This document shows positions 18,168-25,620 of a stretch of DNA of 32,144 nt, piece after piece. Position 1 is the first letter of the stretch. The number at the start of each line of letters is the position of its first letter. The position numbers and the translations under genes are program-made. Source of the DNA: Streptosporangiaceae bacterium (GTDB taxonomy: Bacteria > Actinomycetota > Actinomycetes > Streptosporangiales > Streptosporangiaceae); NCBI GenBank assembly GCA_025934635.1, contig JAICWX010000073.1, positions 1-32,144 of the forward strand, in the 5' to 3' direction. A model generated the notes under the pieces. That model had not been told where the DNA came from and did no database searches. It worked only from the letters and a program-made list of their open reading frames with translations.

Positions 18168-19402
18168 GCGGCCTTCCGGCCGAACTGCGGACCTACCTGT
18201 CCGACCCGTCACTGCAACCGCTGTGGCTGGTGCTGCGGGACCGGCTAGAGCGCAGCGGGCACGCGATACGCGGGGCGGTCACAGTCGATCTGGACGACCG
18301 CGGCGCGGACCAGCTCAGCGGTCTGCTGGGTCGCCCCGTGCGCGCTGGGCCGACCCAGGTGAAGCTAGCCGCCCTCGACGTCGCCCTGAGATCGAGCCCG
18401 GCCGAGCGAGGGCTGGTCGCCGTCGTGGCCGAGCTGACCAGTGGCCCGCTGCGGGACCGGCCGGCCGAACGGAACAAAGTTCATGCCCGCCGCGAGAAGC
18501 TGTGGGCCGAACTGGACCGGCTGCTGGCCGGGCACGGCCTGGCCGACCAGGACTGGACACGGGCTTGGACGCAGTGGCTGCACCGGGGCGGCGTGCTGAC
18601 CCGGCTTCCGGCCGATCAGGCCAGCCTGGCACTGGCGATCGCGGCCGGAACGCTGGTCACAGTTCTGGACGCTGGCCTACCGCCGACTGCGATCGCCGAG
18701 CTGGCCAGCGGGGTGACCGGCGACGCGCACGGTCTCGACGATGGCGCGCCGGCCACGGCCCTGGTGCTGCGAGGGCTGGCGTTCGCGCTGGATGTTCCGC
18801 CGCCCACCTCGGCGGCGGAACGCCGGCTGCTGTGGCAGCGGGTCGGGGTCAGCACCGACGAGATCTCGGGGACCGTCATCACCTGCGGGCTGCGGCCGCC
18901 CGGCCCCGGCCGCTGGGCGGCGATGATGCGTGAGCGGGCCGACCTGGGCCTGATCACCCACCTGACCGTGCACGAGTTGCGCCTGGCCAGTGACCTGACG
19001 CGGCCTGGTGAGATCGTGCACGCGTGCGAGAACCCTCAAGTACTGCAGCGGCTCGCCGCCGGCGGCGTCGACCGGCCGCTGGCCTGCACGTCCGGCAATC
19101 CCGCAGCAGCCGGGTCGCTGCTGCTGAGGCGGGCCGTGGTGCGGTACCACGGCGACTTCGACTGGCCAGGCATCGCCATCGCCCGCCGCATCATCGACCA
19201 GGGCGCTCAGCCGTGGCGGCTGAGCAGTGCCGACTACTACGAGGCAGTGGAGCGCCTGCCGGCCGGCCGGCGGCTCATGCTGACCGGCCGCGCCGAGACT
19301 ACTCCGTGGGATTCCGGGCTGAGCCCGGCCATGGTGGCGGTCAACGTCGCCGTGCACGAGGAGGCGATCGTCGATCTGCTGCTGGCCGATCTGACCGGCT
19401 GA
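18164..19402 (+). CDS. jetD: Wadjet nuclease JetD (DUF2399 / TIGR02679 type, Toprim-like)
   Basis: 412 residues, last gene of the operon, GTG start overlapping the jetC stop. The C-terminal third carries a Toprim-like site: E289 in HACENPQVLQ, then D331 and D333 in YHGDFDWPGIAIARRI, the acidic residues that hold metal in topoisomerase-VI-like nucleases. The N-terminal part is a helical/winged-helix region that would bind DNA and the JetA-C complex. In characterised Wadjets this subunit cuts the trapped plasmid. The end GLSPAMVAVNVAVHEEAIVDLLL is typical of DUF2399. Catalytic acids look intact, so the system is probably functional. It converges on the acyl-CoA dehydrogenase gene with a 34-base gap. 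Confidence 0.87.
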   Translation: MSGLPAELRTYLSDPSLQPLWLVLRDRLERSGHAIRGAVTVDLDDRGADQLSGLLGRPVRAGPTQVKLAALDVALRSSPAERGLVAVVAELTSGPLRDRPAERNKVHARREKLWAELDRLLAGHGLADQDWTRAWTQWLHRGGVLTRLPADQASLALAIAAGTLVTVLDAGLPPTAIAELASGVTGDAHGLDDGAPATALVLRGLAFALDVPPPTSAAERRLLWQRVGVSTDEISGTVITCGLRPPGPGRWAAMMRERADLGLITHLTVHELRLASDLTRPGEIVHACENPQVLQRLAAGGVDRPLACTSGNPAAAGSLLLRRAVVRYHGDFDWPGIAIARRIIDQGAQPWRLSSADYYEAVERLPAGRRLMLTGRAETTPWDSGLSPAMVAVNVAVHEEAIVDLLLADLTG

Positions 19403-19436
19403 TGCCCGCGATACCTCGGTACTACTGCGGGCCGGG

Positions 19437-20666
19437 CTACCTGACGTCCAGCCCGGTGACGGCCCGTCCGATGAGCATGCGCTGGATCTCGGAGGTGCCC
19501 TCGAAGATCGTGAAGATCTTGGCGTCCCGGTGCCACCGCTCCACCGGGTACTCCCGGGTGTAGCCGTTGCCGCCCAGGATCTGGATGGCCTGCTCGGTGA
19601 CCCGGACCGCGGTCTCCCCCGCGACCAGCTTGGACATCGACCCTTCGGCGTTGACGAACGGCTTGCCCTGCCGCGCCATCCAGGCCGCGCGCCAGGTCAG
19701 CAGGCGGGCCGCGTCCACCGAGGCGCGCATGTCCGCGAGCATGAAGGCCACCGCCTGGTTCTGCCCGATCGGCCGGCCGAACTGCACCCGGGTCTGCGCG
19801 TACTCGGTGGCGTACTCGGCCGCCGCGCGGGCCACGCCGACGGCCATCGCCGCCACGCCGGGACGCGACGCCTCGAAGGTCTTCATCGCGGCCTGCTCGC
19901 CGCTGCGGCCGCCCTCGCGGACCCGGGCCAGCCGCTCCTCGAGCCGGTCCCGGCCGCCGACCACGCACCGGCCGGGGATCCGGACGTCGGCCAGCACGAC
20001 CTCGGCGGTGTGCGAGGCCCTGATCCCGTGCTTGCGGAACTTCTGGCCCATGGACAGGCCCGCGGTGCCCGGCGGCACGATGAAGCTCGCCTGCCCGCGC
20101 GACCCCAGGGCCGGGTCGACCGAGGCCACCACCACGTGCACGTTGGCGATGCCGCCGTTGGTGACCCAGGTCTTGACCCCGTTCAGCACCCATTCGTCGG
20201 AGGCGCCGTCGTAGCTCGCACGGGTCTTGATCGCGCCGACGTCGCTGCCCGCGTCGGGTTCGGAGGAGCAGAACGCGCCCAGCTTGACCTCACCCGGGCG
20301 GCCGAACATCTGCGGGCACCACTCCCCGATCTGCTCGGGCGTGCCGTTGGCCACCACCGCGACCGCGGCCAGCGAGCTGCCGACCAGGGACAGGCCGATC
20401 CCCGCGTCGCCCCAGAACAGCTCCTCGAACGCGACCGGGATGCCGAGCCCGGATTCCTCCATGTACTGCTGCCCGTAGAAGTCCAGCGAGTACAGCCCGA
20501 TCTTGGCCGCCTCGTCGAGCACCGGCCACGGGGTTTCCTCGCGCTCGTCCCACTCCGCGCCGGCCGGCCGGATGACCGAGGCCGCGAACTCGTGCACCCA
20601 GCCGCGCATCTCCGTCAGGTCATCACTAAGATCCAGCGAGAACACCGCGGGACCACCATCGCTCAT
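19437..20666 (-). CDS. Acyl-CoA dehydrogenase
   Basis: 409 residues with the full acyl-CoA dehydrogenase plan: N-terminal helical domain, central beta domain with [18 protein letters not shown] and [14 protein letters not shown] (FAD and substrate contacts), and C-terminal helical domain with [35 protein letters not shown] and [11 protein letters not shown]389 in the last motif is in the position of the usual catalytic base. It should oxidise an acyl-CoA to the 2-enoyl-CoA, passing electrons to ETF; chain-length preference is not readable. GGAGG lies 5 bases before the ATG, and a 7-bp-arm palindrome sits 18 bases upstream of the start codon. The aldo/keto reductase gene precedes it on the same strand after 139 bases, so it probably has its own promoter. 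Confidence 0.93.
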   Translation of the reverse strand: MSDGGPAVFSLDLSDDLTEMRGWVHEFAASVIRPAGAEWDEREETPWPVLDEAAKIGLYSLDFYGQQYMEESGLGIPVAFEELFWGDAGIGLSLVGSSLAAVAVVANGTPEQIGEWCPQMFGRPGEVKLGAFCSSEPDAGSDVGAIKTRASYDGASDEWVLNGVKTWVTNGGIANVHVVVASVDPALGSRGQASFIVPPGTAGLSMGQKFRKHGIRASHTAEVVLADVRIPGRCVVGGRDRLEERLARVREGGRSGEQAAMKTFEASRPGVAAMAVGVARAAAEYATEYAQTRVQFGRPIGQNQAVAFMLADMRASVDAARLLTWRAAWMARQGKPFVNAEGSMSKLVAGETAVRVTEQAIQILGGNGYTREYPVERWHRDAKIFTIFEGTSEIQRMLIGRAVTGLDVR

Positions 20667-20683
20667 GCCGCCTCCGGTGACTA

Positions 20684-20699
20684 GTTACTCAAGAGTAAC
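20684..20699. promoter_or_regulatory. Palindromic operator upstream of the acyl-CoA dehydrogenase gene
   Basis: GTTACTC-AA-GAGTAAC is a perfect inverted repeat with 7-bp arms and a 2-base spacer, in the right place to block transcription or RNA polymerase entry. It is AT-richer than its surroundings. It looks like a TetR-type operator; which regulator is not known from the window. Confidence 0.6.
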
Positions 20700-20805
20700 A
20701 TCGTGGTTCCGGCCGCGGGGAGCATGATCGTCCGTAGCCCCGAGATTTTCCGAACGGGGTGGCCTGCCAGCGCTCCTCCGTTGTCACAGGCCGCGGGCCG
20801 GGCCT

Positions 20806-21774
20806 TCAGGACTGGTAGAAATTGCGCTCCCAGCGGTGCCTGGCCACGATGGCCCGCTGCCCGGCGCTCAGCCCCTGGCCGTCGCCCACCGCGGCGTTCC
20901 GCTCCACGTTGCGGACGGTCCGCATGCCGGCGATCACGGTGGAGACGGCGTCGTGGCTGAGTACGTAGCGCAGCGCGACCTCGGCCAGCTGGCCGTCCTC
21001 GATGCCGAGGTCGGCGGCGAGGGCGTCCGCGTGCTGCTTGACCTGCTCCTTGCGGTCGCCGCCGAAGAACCGGTTCCGGAAGTCCCCGTCCGGGAAGGTG
21101 ACGCCGGGGGTGATCCGCCCGGTGAGGCCGCCCTCGTCCAGCGCGACCCGGACGATGACGCCGACGCCGTGCTCGGCGCAGGCGGGCAGCAGGTGCTCCT
21201 CCGGCGCCTGGTGGAATGCGTTGTAGATGACCTGGACGGCGTCGACGTGGCCGCTGCGGACCAGTGCGAGGGCGTTGTCCGGCTGGTAGTCGTTGACCGA
21301 CACGCCGAAGAACCGGATCTTCCCCTCTCGCTTGAGGTCCCCGATCGTCTCGAGCCAGTCGCCCCGGCCCGTCCACTCATCGCTCCAGACGTGGAACTGG
21401 AGCAGGTCGAACGCCTCCAGGCCGGAGGCGCGCAGGCTCGTCTCCAGGCTGGCCCGGATGTGGTCGCCGGGGAACGCGTCGGCCGGGTCGATGCCGTCCG
21501 GCGCGGGCCAGGCCCGGTTCTTGGGCGGGACCTTGGTCGCCACGTAGAGCGGGTCGCCGCGGTGCTCGCGGACGACCTGGCCGACGATGCGCTCGCTCTC
21601 CCCGTAGCCGCGGGCGGTGTCGATGAAGTTCACGCCGAGTTCGATCGCCCGGTGCAGGGCGCGGACGGATTCGTCCTCCTGGGCGCCGATCCACCCCGAG
21701 CCGCCGATCCCCCAGGCCCCGAAGCCGATCTCGGACACTGACAGGCCCGTCTTGCCGAGCGGACGATGCTGCAC
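20806..21774 (-). CDS. Aldo/keto reductase
   Basis: A 322-residue NADPH-type aldo/keto reductase barrel. The catalytic tetrad is present: D52 and Y57 ([13 protein letters not shown]), K81 (YVATKVPP) and H128 (LLQFHVW). [15 protein letters not shown] near the C-terminus is the cofactor-binding segment. Length and the [22 protein letters not shown] motif are typical of the bacterial oxidoreductase (YajO/Tas-like) branch, whose substrates are often unknown. The GTG start has GGAGG 5 bases upstream. A small palindrome, GAAAA-GG-TTTTC (21787-21798), lies just before the gene in an AT-rich stretch and may be regulatory. Confidence 0.9.
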   Translation of the reverse strand: MQHRPLGKTGLSVSEIGFGAWGIGGSGWIGAQEDESVRALHRAIELGVNFIDTARGYGESERIVGQVVREHRGDPLYVATKVPPKNRAWPAPDGIDPADAFPGDHIRASLETSLRASGLEAFDLLQFHVWSDEWTGRGDWLETIGDLKREGKIRFFGVSVNDYQPDNALALVRSGHVDAVQVIYNAFHQAPEEHLLPACAEHGVGVIVRVALDEGGLTGRITPGVTFPDGDFRNRFFGGDRKEQVKQHADALAADLGIEDGQLAEVALRYVLSHDAVSTVIAGMRTVRNVERNAAVGDGQGLSAGQRAIVARHRWERNFYQS

Positions 21775-21920
21775 GCTGCCTCCAATGAAAAGGTTTTCCT
21801 CGTTGTTATCTTACTGAGAGCCATGTGACGGGCGGGCCTGACATACATGGGCGCGGAGCGGGTAGCTCGCCTCTGGCTGCCAGCCGGCGGCCCGGGAAGG
21901 GCGATCGGAAGGACACGATC

Positions 21921-22094
21921 ATGGGCTTGTTCAAAAGATCGAAGCAGACCGCGCGGGCCGGCAGGAAGCCGAGCATGCGGGAGCGGCGCGCCGCCGAGCG
22001 TACCGCGCGGGCCGAGGCCAGCCTGGTCGAGACCGAGCAGAAGATCCACCAGATCGCCGACGACGCCCGCCGCGACATCCGCGGCTCGGCTTAG
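21921..22094 (+). CDS. Small basic helical protein of unknown function
   Basis: A 57-residue open frame with a good ribosome site (GGAAGG 8 bases before ATG 21921). It starts MGLFKRSKQTARAGRKPSMR, strongly basic, then an amphipathic helix-like part ERRAAERTARAEASLVETEQ and KIHQIADDARRDIRG. No family is recognised. The basic front and charged helix would fit a nucleic-acid- or membrane-surface-binding small protein, which is inference only. Its TAG stop lies in the first unit of a 29-bp tandem repeat, so the gene end appears to have been formed or altered by the repeat. It is divergent from the aldo/keto reductase. Confidence 0.6.
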   Translation: MGLFKRSKQTARAGRKPSMRERRAAERTARAEASLVETEQKIHQIADDARRDIRGSA

Positions 22095-22235
22095 TCACTG
22101 GCGATACCGAGAGCTTGCCTTGATCGCTGGCGCCATTAAGAGCCTGCCTTGATCAGCGGCGCGATTAAGAGCCTGCCTTGATCAGCGGCGACACCGAGAC
22201 CTCGCACTGATCAGCGGCCCCATCAACTTCACACT
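22091..22235 (+). repeat. Five tandem 29-bp repeats downstream of (and overlapping) the small gene
   Basis: Units begin at 22091, 22120, 22149, 22178 and 22207. Units 2 and 3 are nearly identical (TTGATCAGCGGCG, then AATTAAGAGCCTGCC-like 3' half). Units 1 and 4 share the variant middle AYACCGAGA, and unit 5 is degenerate after TGATCAGCGGC. There are no spacers, so this is not CRISPR. The 29-bp period breaks reading frame, so it does not encode a peptide repeat. The first unit contains the stop codon of the small gene. Confidence 0.8.
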
Positions 22236-22270
22236 CCACAGCTTTCACGCGCTCTTTCGCCATGCGGAAG

Positions 22271-22356
22271 TTAACGCGGTGGATCCGGCTTACTCGGAGG
22301 ATTTGGACCCCTCTGGGGTACAGGATCCACCGCATAGTCCGGATCCACCGCGTTAA
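22271..22356. repeat. 86-bp inverted-repeat element (MITE-like or attenuator-like)
   Basis: TTAACGCGGTGGATCCGG at 22271-22288 is repeated in perfect inverted form at 22339-22356 (18-bp arms, 50 bases between). A third partial copy, GGATCCACCGC, lies inside at 22323-22333 in the same orientation as the right arm. The interior also contains a small hairpin, ACCCC-TCT-GGGGT (22307-22319). Both ends carry TTAA. It could be a non-autonomous transposable element with TTAA at its borders, or RNA able to switch between two alternative stems. No gene is inside it. Confidence 0.65.
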
Positions 22357-22450
22357 TGCAAGCCGATCACGTCCGGTGGTGCAGCCGGGACTGCTGCCGT
22401 ACGGCGCGTGCGCCTGGCGGCACGGCTGAGGCTTTCGCTCGCGGCCGCCG

Positions 22451-22525
22451 GTCGCGGGCGTGATGCTCGGGGGACTCGTTTCCGTCTCGGGCGTCAGTCG
22501 CGGGCGTGGTGGTCGAGGAACTCGT
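22451..22525. repeat. Imperfect 29-bp direct duplication of the regulator gene's 3' end
   Basis: 22451-22479 and 22497-22525 are 25/29 identical (GTCGCGGGCGTG core), offset by 46 bases. The right copy encodes the last residues (YEFLDHHARD) and the stop of the regulator gene; the left copy is downstream of the stop. It looks like the scar of a partial duplication or recombination with a related gene end. Confidence 0.75.
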
Positions 22526-23957
22526 AGATGTCGGCGTCGTCGACGCCGGGAAAACTGCCGGCGGGCAGCGCGGACAGGATATGGGAGTGGGCGCGGGCCG
22601 AGGGCCAGGCCTGGCCCTCCCACCGCTCGGCCAGCGCGGCCGGCGGGCGGCTGCAGCATTCGCCGTCGGGGCAGGCCGAGTGCGTCCTGGTGGTGGCCTC
22701 GCGGCCGCGGAACCAGCGCGACTGCTCGAACGGCACGCCGAGGGTGATGGCGAAGCCGCGGTCGGCGCGCGGGTCGACCTGGGCCACGCAGAAGTAGGTA
22801 CCCGACGGGGTGTCGGAGTACTGGCAGTACGGCGAGAAGCGATCGGCCGCCCCGAACACCTGCCGGCCCGACCACTGCCGGCACAGCCGCTGGCCCTCGA
22901 TCGCGCCCGACGGGTCGGCCGGGAAGATCACGCCGTCGTTCTCGTAGGCCTTGTAGATGATGCCGCTCGCGTCGTTCTTCACGAAGTGGCACGGCAGGCC
23001 CAGGTGGTGGGTGGCCAGGTTGGTGAAGCGGTGCGCGGCCATCTCATACGACACCGAGAACAGGTCGACCAGGTCCTCGACCGCGAGATCGCGGCTCTGC
23101 TTGGCCCGGTCGAGCAGCGGCGCCGCTGCCGTCTCCGGCATCAGGACGGCGGCGGCGAAGTAGTTCACCTCGACCCGCTGCCGCAGGAAGTCGGCGAAGT
23201 CGCGCGGCACCTGGTGGCCGAGCAGGAAGTGACCGAGCGCCTGCAGGACCACCGCGCGCGGCGAATCGGCGCCGACCGGCTCCTGCTTGACGTAGATCCG
23301 GTGGCCGCGCAGGTCCGTCAGCGAGCGGACCGACCGCGGGAGGTCCTGGACATACCGGATGGCGAAGCCGTGATGGTTCATCACCGAGATCAGCATGCCC
23401 TGGGACAGCGCGCCGCCGGAGTACCCGACGGTGCGCAGCGTGCCTGCCGCCTCCCGCTCGATGAGGTCGAAGTAGTTGCCCCGCTCCCGCATGGCGTCGC
23501 GCAGCGCCGCGTTGGCCGCCCGGGCCTCCTCCGGGGTGGCGGCGGGCTTGGACTGCTGGGTGCGCAGTTCCGCCGCCACCGCGACCAGGTGCTCGAGCAC
23601 GTCGGTGGGGACGCGCGCGCCGATCTTCAGCTGCGGCAGGCCGAGCCGCCGGTACGACGGGTCCTGCTGCGCGTCGGCCAGGGCGATCTCGAGCTGGGCC
23701 CGGCGGCTGGGCGGCTGGCGGCTCAGCAGCTCGGTCACCGGCACCGACAGGGCCGCCGCCAGCTGCTCGATCAGGGAGAGCTTCGGTTCCCGGCGGCCGT
23801 TCTCCATGAGTGACAGGACCGAGGGCGCCCGGTCGATCCGCTCGCCGAGCTCGGCCAGGGTCAGGCCGCGCATCCGGCGCAGATGACGAAGCCGCTGGCC
23901 GAAGGTCACAAGGTCTATACCATCGGTATAGACCAAATTTTGCGAATCTTTCGTCAC
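22494..23957 (-). CDS. XRE-family regulator with short-chain fatty-acyl sensing domain (RamB/PrpR type)
   Basis: About 487 residues. The N-terminus has a helix-turn-helix (FGQRLRHLRRMRGLTLAELG, then RAPSVLSLMENGRREPKLS). The middle is an IrrE/ImmA-like peptidase-type fold (LQALGHFLLGHQVPRDFADFLRQRVEVNYFAAAVLMP) but lacks an obvious HExxH site. The C-terminus resembles the ScfR/DUF2083 domain of RamB and PrpR (EGQRLCRQWSGRQVF, YCQYSDTPSGTYFCVAQV, HSACPDGECC); the cysteines resemble those reported to hold an Fe-S cluster in PrpR. Such proteins control isocitrate lyase and propionate genes in response to acyl-CoA, and here isocitrate lyase is divergent next door. The start is uncertain: GTG 23957 lies 7 bases after a TATACT box (leaderless), GTG 23909 is the alternative. 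Confidence 0.88.
   Translation of the reverse strand: MTKDSQNLVYTDGIDLVTFGQRLRHLRRMRGLTLAELGERIDRAPSVLSLMENGRREPKLSLIEQLAAALSVPVTELLSRQPPSRRAQLEIALADAQQDPSYRRLGLPQLKIGARVPTDVLEHLVAVAAELRTQQSKPAATPEEARAANAALRDAMRERGNYFDLIEREAAGTLRTVGYSGGALSQGMLISVMNHHGFAIRYVQDLPRSVRSLTDLRGHRIYVKQEPVGADSPRAVVLQALGHFLLGHQVPRDFADFLRQRVEVNYFAAAVLMPETAAAPLLDRAKQSRDLAVEDLVDLFSVSYEMAAHRFTNLATHHLGLPCHFVKNDASGIIYKAYENDGVIFPADPSGAIEGQRLCRQWSGRQVFGAADRFSPYCQYSDTPSGTYFCVAQVDPRADRGFAITLGVPFEQSRWFRGREATTRTHSACPDGECCSRPPAALAERWEGQAWPSARAHSHILSALPAGSFPGVDDADIYEFLDHHARD
23912..23934. promoter_or_regulatory. Long palindromic operator at the regulator/aceA divergence
   Basis: GGTCTATACC and GGTATAGACC flank ATC: perfect 10-bp arms, 3-base spacer, unusually AT-rich here. 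It lies about 20 bases inside the regulator reading frame if GTG 23957 is used, or immediately upstream of GTG 23909 if that is the start, and about 170 bases before the aceA start. Autoregulation and control of aceA by the regulator are likely (inference). A RamB-box-like AAATTTTGCGAA follows at 23935-23946. Confidence 0.65.
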
Positions 23958-23964
23958 GAAGCTC

Positions 23965-23995
23965 AGTATAACTTTCTGAACTGTAAAGAAATCAA
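23965..23995 (-). promoter_or_regulatory. Promoter of the XRE/ScfR regulator
   Basis: On the minus strand TTGATT (23995-23990) and TATACT (23970-23965) are 19 bases apart, and the -10 ends 7 bases before GTG 23957, giving a leaderless mRNA. The same AT-rich block reads TATAACTTT on the plus strand and may also serve aceA, but I could not place a proper -35 for that direction. Confidence 0.45.
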
Positions 23996-24102
23996 GTTCT
24001 TCACCACATTGGTCCCTATCCAGGCCGCGCAACGCCGGACACGCTGTGGATAACGCCCGGAATTACCGAACCGCAGAGCACGCACCTGAGGAAGGCACCA
24101 AC

Positions 24103-25401
24103 GTGGAGAGCATCAGCCAGCAAGCGGCCCGCCTGCAGAACGAATGGGAGACCAACGCCCGCTGGAACGACACCAAGCGGACCTACTCGGCTGAGGACGT
24201 CGTGCGGCTGCGCGGCTCGGTGACGGAGGAGTTCACGCTGGCCCGGCGCGGCGCCGAGCGGCTGCGCAAGCTGCTGGCCGAGGAAGACGCCGTGACCGCG
24301 CTCGGCGCGCTGACCGGCAACCAGGCCGTGCAGCAGGTCAAGGCCGGCCTGCAGGCCATCTACCTGTCCGGCTGGCAGGTGGCGGCGGACGCCAACCTGG
24401 CCGGGCAGACCTACCCGGACCAGAGCCTCTACCCGGTCAACTCGGTGCCCCAGGTCGTCCGCCGGATCAACAACGCCCTGCAGCGCGCCGACCAGATCGC
24501 CTGGTCCGAATCCGAGGACGGCGACCTGGCCGGCTCGCCGTACTGGCTGGCCCCGATCGTGGCCGACGCGGAGGCCGGGTTCGGCGGCGTGCTGAACGCC
24601 TTCGAGCTGATGAAGTCCATGATCGCGGCCGGCGCCGCGGGCGTGCACTGGGAGGACCAGCTGGCGTCCGAGAAGAAGTGCGGCCACCTGGGCGGGAAGG
24701 TCCTCATCCCGACTGGCCAGCACATCAAGACGCTGAACGCGGCCCGGCTGGCCGCCGACGTGTGCGACGTGCCGACGCTGGTCGTCGCCCGCACCGACGC
24801 GCAGGCGGCCACGCTGCTGACCTCGGACGTCGACGAGCGCGACGAGCCGTTCGTCACCGGCTCGCGGACCGCGGAGGGCTTCTACCGGGTGCGCAACGGG
24901 ATCGAGCCGTGCATCGCCCGGGGGCTCGCTTACGCGCCGTACTCCGACCTGCTCTGGATGGAGACGTCCAAGCCCGACCTCGACGTGGCCCGCGAGTTCG
25001 CCGAGGCCATCAAGAGCGAGTACCCGGACCAGCTGCTCGCCTACAACTGCTCGCCCTCGTTCAACTGGAGCGCGCACCTGGACGAGGCGACGATCGCCAA
25101 GTTCGGCAAGGAACTCGCCGCCATGGGCTACCGGTTCCAGTTCATCACGCTGGCGGGCTTCCACGCCCTCAACCACTCGATGTTCGACCTGGCCAAGGGC
25201 TTCGCCACGGAGGGCATGCCGGCCTACGTGCGGCTCCAGCAGGCCGAGTTCGCCGCGGAGAAGGACGGCTACACCGCCACCCGTCACCAGCGCGAGGTCG
25301 GCACCGGCTACTTCGACCAGGTGACCTCGGCGATCTCGCCCAACGCGGAGACCGTGGCGCTGTCCGGCTCCACCGAGGCCGAGCAGTTCCACCCCAGCTG
25401 A
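24103..25401 (+). CDS. aceA: Isocitrate lyase
   Basis: 432 residues, the usual length of bacterial isocitrate lyase. Diagnostic motifs: [24 protein letters not shown] (metal binding), [21 protein letters not shown] with the catalytic cysteine in [23 protein letters not shown] and [13 protein letters not shown]. It cleaves isocitrate to glyoxylate and succinate, the first step of the glyoxylate shunt for growth on acetate and fatty acids; in mycobacteria it also handles 2-methylisocitrate. I chose GTG 24103 because GAGGAAGG lies 7 bases upstream; the longer frame from 24046 has no ribosome site and adds 19 atypical residues. It is divergent from its probable regulator, and a strong hairpin ends the transcript. 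Confidence 0.95.
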   Translation: MESISQQAARLQNEWETNARWNDTKRTYSAEDVVRLRGSVTEEFTLARRGAERLRKLLAEEDAVTALGALTGNQAVQQVKAGLQAIYLSGWQVAADANLAGQTYPDQSLYPVNSVPQVVRRINNALQRADQIAWSESEDGDLAGSPYWLAPIVADAEAGFGGVLNAFELMKSMIAAGAAGVHWEDQLASEKKCGHLGGKVLIPTGQHIKTLNAARLAADVCDVPTLVVARTDAQAATLLTSDVDERDEPFVTGSRTAEGFYRVRNGIEPCIARGLAYAPYSDLLWMETSKPDLDVAREFAEAIKSEYPDQLLAYNCSPSFNWSAHLDEATIAKFGKELAAMGYRFQFITLAGFHALNHSMFDLAKGFATEGMPAYVRLQQAEFAAEKDGYTATRHQREVGTGYFDQVTSAISPNAETVALSGSTEAEQFHPS

Positions 25402-25431
25402 TCGGGCGGAGCCCCGGAGCAGCAAGGTCAC

Positions 25432-25464
25432 CAGGCCGCCGCGCGCATGACGTGCGGCGGCCTG
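25432..25464 (+). terminator. Terminator hairpin after aceA
   Basis: CAGGCCGCCGC (25432-25442) pairs perfectly with GCGGCGGCCTG (25454-25464), an 11-bp GC stem with an 11-base loop, 30 bases after the aceA stop. Flanking GGTC/GACC extend it with a bulge. Confidence 0.8.
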
Positions 25465-25496
25465 ACCCTGTCCGCGGCCGGCGCCGAGGACTAAAA

Positions 25497-25516
25497 GCCG
25501 GGACTAACGTCCCGGC
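25497..25516. promoter_or_regulatory. DosR/DevR-like box upstream of the secreted-protein gene
   Basis: GCCGGGACTAACGTCCCGGC is a perfect 8-bp-arm inverted repeat around TAAC. Its core GGGACTAACGTCCC differs at one position from GGGACTWWAGTCCC, the core of the DosR (DevR) dormancy-regulator box. A weaker second copy, AGGACTAAAAGCCG, abuts it at 25487-25500, and paired boxes are usual for DosR. The site is about 105 bases before the start at 25621. It could also be read as a hairpin, but aceA already has a terminator. Confidence 0.5.
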
Positions 25517-25620
25517 CAGCAAAGGCCAAACGGCTGCCCTGATCAGGTATTCCGGCCCTGCACCGCACAAGCGGCTCCGAGGAGGCTGACAACGGGAAAC
25601 GCCTGACCCGGGGGGGACAG

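Noticed and set aside
22091..22235. CRISPR array
   Set aside because: The 29-bp units are directly adjacent with no spacers and no cas genes are present.
22165..22992. A 275-residue minus-strand frame running through the repeat region
   Set aside because: The first half is an out-of-frame shadow of the regulator; the second half only translates the inverted and tandem repeats.
24046..24102. Longer start for isocitrate lyase at GTG 24046
   Set aside because: No ribosome site, and 19 extra residues unlike the family; GAGGAAGG supports GTG 24103.
25497..25516. A second terminator after aceA
   Set aside because: The strong hairpin at 25432-25464 already serves; this palindrome fits the DosR box core and sits in the next gene's upstream region.
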